From Psittacicella gerlachiana (lineage in GTDB: Bacteria > Pseudomonadota > Gammaproteobacteria > Enterobacterales > Psittacicellaceae): DNA of 32,407 nucleotides. Under the pieces are notes generated by a model. That model searched no databases, was not told the origin of the DNA, and saw only the letters and a list, made by a program, of their open reading frames with translations. The first letter of the stretch is position 1; each line of letters starts with the position of its first letter. A program made the position numbers and the translations under genes. Positions 31,696 through 32,407 of this stretch are shown here, piece by piece. Location: assembly GCF_003585965.1 (NCBI RefSeq), contig NZ_NRJF01000018.1, positions 1 through 32,407 on the forward strand, read 5' to 3'.

Positions 31696-32407
31696 TTACA
31701 CAAACATTCTTTGAAGTAAAGCTTTCTTTAATTGTGAAAAATTATCAATTTGATTTTCTTTTAATCTAATAAGATTATCTACATCATTAAGCAATTTTGC
31801 TAAGCGTATTTGTTCTTCTAATTTAGGTAACAGAATACTTTGTTCTTTAACTATTTCAGAGTTTAAATTAACTTGAGTTCCTGGTTGACCAGATCTATTC
31901 CAATATGATCTGTACCCCTCAAACCATTGAAACATATAATCTATATCAAAATTAGGATTTAAGAAAATTAAAAATCCATCATGAACACCAGTAGGAACTT
32001 TGTTAATTACAGGTTTACCTATAGTTGCAGCTATGCTTAATAATAGGTGTGGAGTCATTAGAACTCTAGTTTTATTTTGACCTAATTTGGAAATTCGTTG
32101 AGATAAGTAATGTATTCTTCCATTTTGTTCTGTTACGTCTGAAATTCTCAACCATCCTATTTCGCTATTATCATCAAACCATTTAGAATCGTTAATAGGT
32201 CGTGGACTTGCTCCTCTAACTATATTTGCTAACTCCCCAAGTTTGTACACTTCATAAGGCTCATTATAAAATTCTTTAAATCTGTATTTTGCTGATGAGT
32301 TTAATGGCATTAATGATCTTAATAACGCAACTTTTAAATTTTTAATTTTCGAAAGAACGGTATCCTCAGACTTTTTTATATAGTTTAAATCTTTAAAGAA
32401 TGCTCCT
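31696..32407 (-). CDS. hsdS: Type I restriction-modification specificity subunit HsdS (3' part, runs off the window)
   Basis: HsdS gives a type I restriction-modification enzyme its DNA target. The reading frame is open to the window edge, so the 5' part is missing and at least 236 residues are visible. At the edge is the central conserved helix (S-K-I-K-N-L-K-V-A-L-L-R-S-L), which follows the first target-recognition domain in HsdS. Then comes the second target-recognition domain: Y-K-L-G-E-L-A-N-I-V-R-G-A-S-P-R-P, G-W-L-R-I-S-D-V, L-L-S-I-A-A-T-I-G, and the late pattern Q-V-N-L-N...L-P-K-L-E-E-Q. The C-terminal helix ends S-Q-L-K-K-A-L-L-Q-R-M-F-V. The ATG at 32310 is internal to the frame, not the true start. 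hsdM and hsdR are presumably further right. Base composition looks as AT-rich as the neighbours. Confidence 0.88.
   Translation of the reverse strand, partial: GAFFKDLNYIKKSEDTVLSKIKNLKVALLRSLMPLNSSAKYRFKEFYNEPYEVYKLGELANIVRGASPRPINDSKWFDDNSEIGWLRISDVTEQNGRIHYLSQRISKLGQNKTRVLMTPHLLLSIAATIGKPVINKVPTGVHDGFLIFLNPNFDIDYMFQWFEGYRSYWNRSGQPGTQVNLNSEIVKEQSILLPKLEEQIRLAKLLNDVDNLIRLKENQIDNFSQLKKALLQRMFV

Noticed and set aside
1-32407. CRISPR arrays, insertion sequences, tRNA or rRNA genes
   Set aside because: No regularly spaced direct repeats, transposase motifs, terminal inverted repeats with target duplications, or RNA-gene consensus elements were seen.

Overview
The window is AT-rich (roughly mid-30s % GC by eye) and carries a conserved Gram-negative gene set: SecA with a SecM-like leader peptide, the LolCDE lipoprotein exporter, RecB, RmuC, Hsp15, Hsp33 and a MscS-superfamily channel. 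Together with the secA-linked arrest peptide this points to a gammaproteobacterium, perhaps an AT-rich relative of the Pasteurellales. I cannot fix the genus from sequence alone. No rRNA, tRNA, CRISPR, insertion sequence or phage gene was seen.

Layout. 1-3480: a 1013-aa family-2 glycosyltransferase-like protein, then a terminator. 3488-5901: a secreted Ig-like/alpha-beta hydrolase esterase (minus) diverging from a membrane-anchored thermonuclease (plus). 5947-9702: a 1251-aa mechanosensitive channel (minus), ending tail-to-tail with the nuclease at a 32-bp perfect palindrome. 9900-13018: secM-like leader plus secA (minus) with its own promoter. 13204-14895: Bcr/CflA-type MFS exporter (minus). 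15124-19650: a 1508-aa Gln-rich coiled-coil protein whose N-terminus looks like the helicase loader DciA (plus). 19668-27329: an operon, transcribed on the minus strand in the order recB-lolC-lolD-lolE. 27435-29534: rmuC (minus), diverging from hslR (29692-30117, plus). 30118-30626: a 509-bp intergenic stretch with a terminator, short repeats and the hslO promoter. 30627-31571: hslO (Hsp33). 31696 to the window end: the 3' part of a type I restriction specificity gene hsdS (minus).

Main result. The small gene upstream of secA encodes a 99-aa Sec-signal-peptide protein that ends exactly in Arg-Ala-Ala-Pro-stop, close to the RAGP that ends the E. coli SecM arrest motif. Its last codons and stop (T|CCT|TAA|AT) are a perfect 9-nt complement of the only Shine-Dalgarno-like sequence ahead of secA (ATTTAAGGA). 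A second hairpin is nested between the two arms. A ribosome stalled at the final proline would cover one arm and free the other. This is the SecM logic rebuilt with different sequence: the anti-SD lies in the arrest codons themselves.

A second theme is that many housekeeping proteins here carry unusually long low-complexity Gln/Glu/Ser/Ala-rich extensions (glycosyltransferase, nuclease, MFS exporter, DciA-like protein, LolE, RmuC). Most transcription units are closed by clear intrinsic hairpin terminators, several of them shared by convergent genes.
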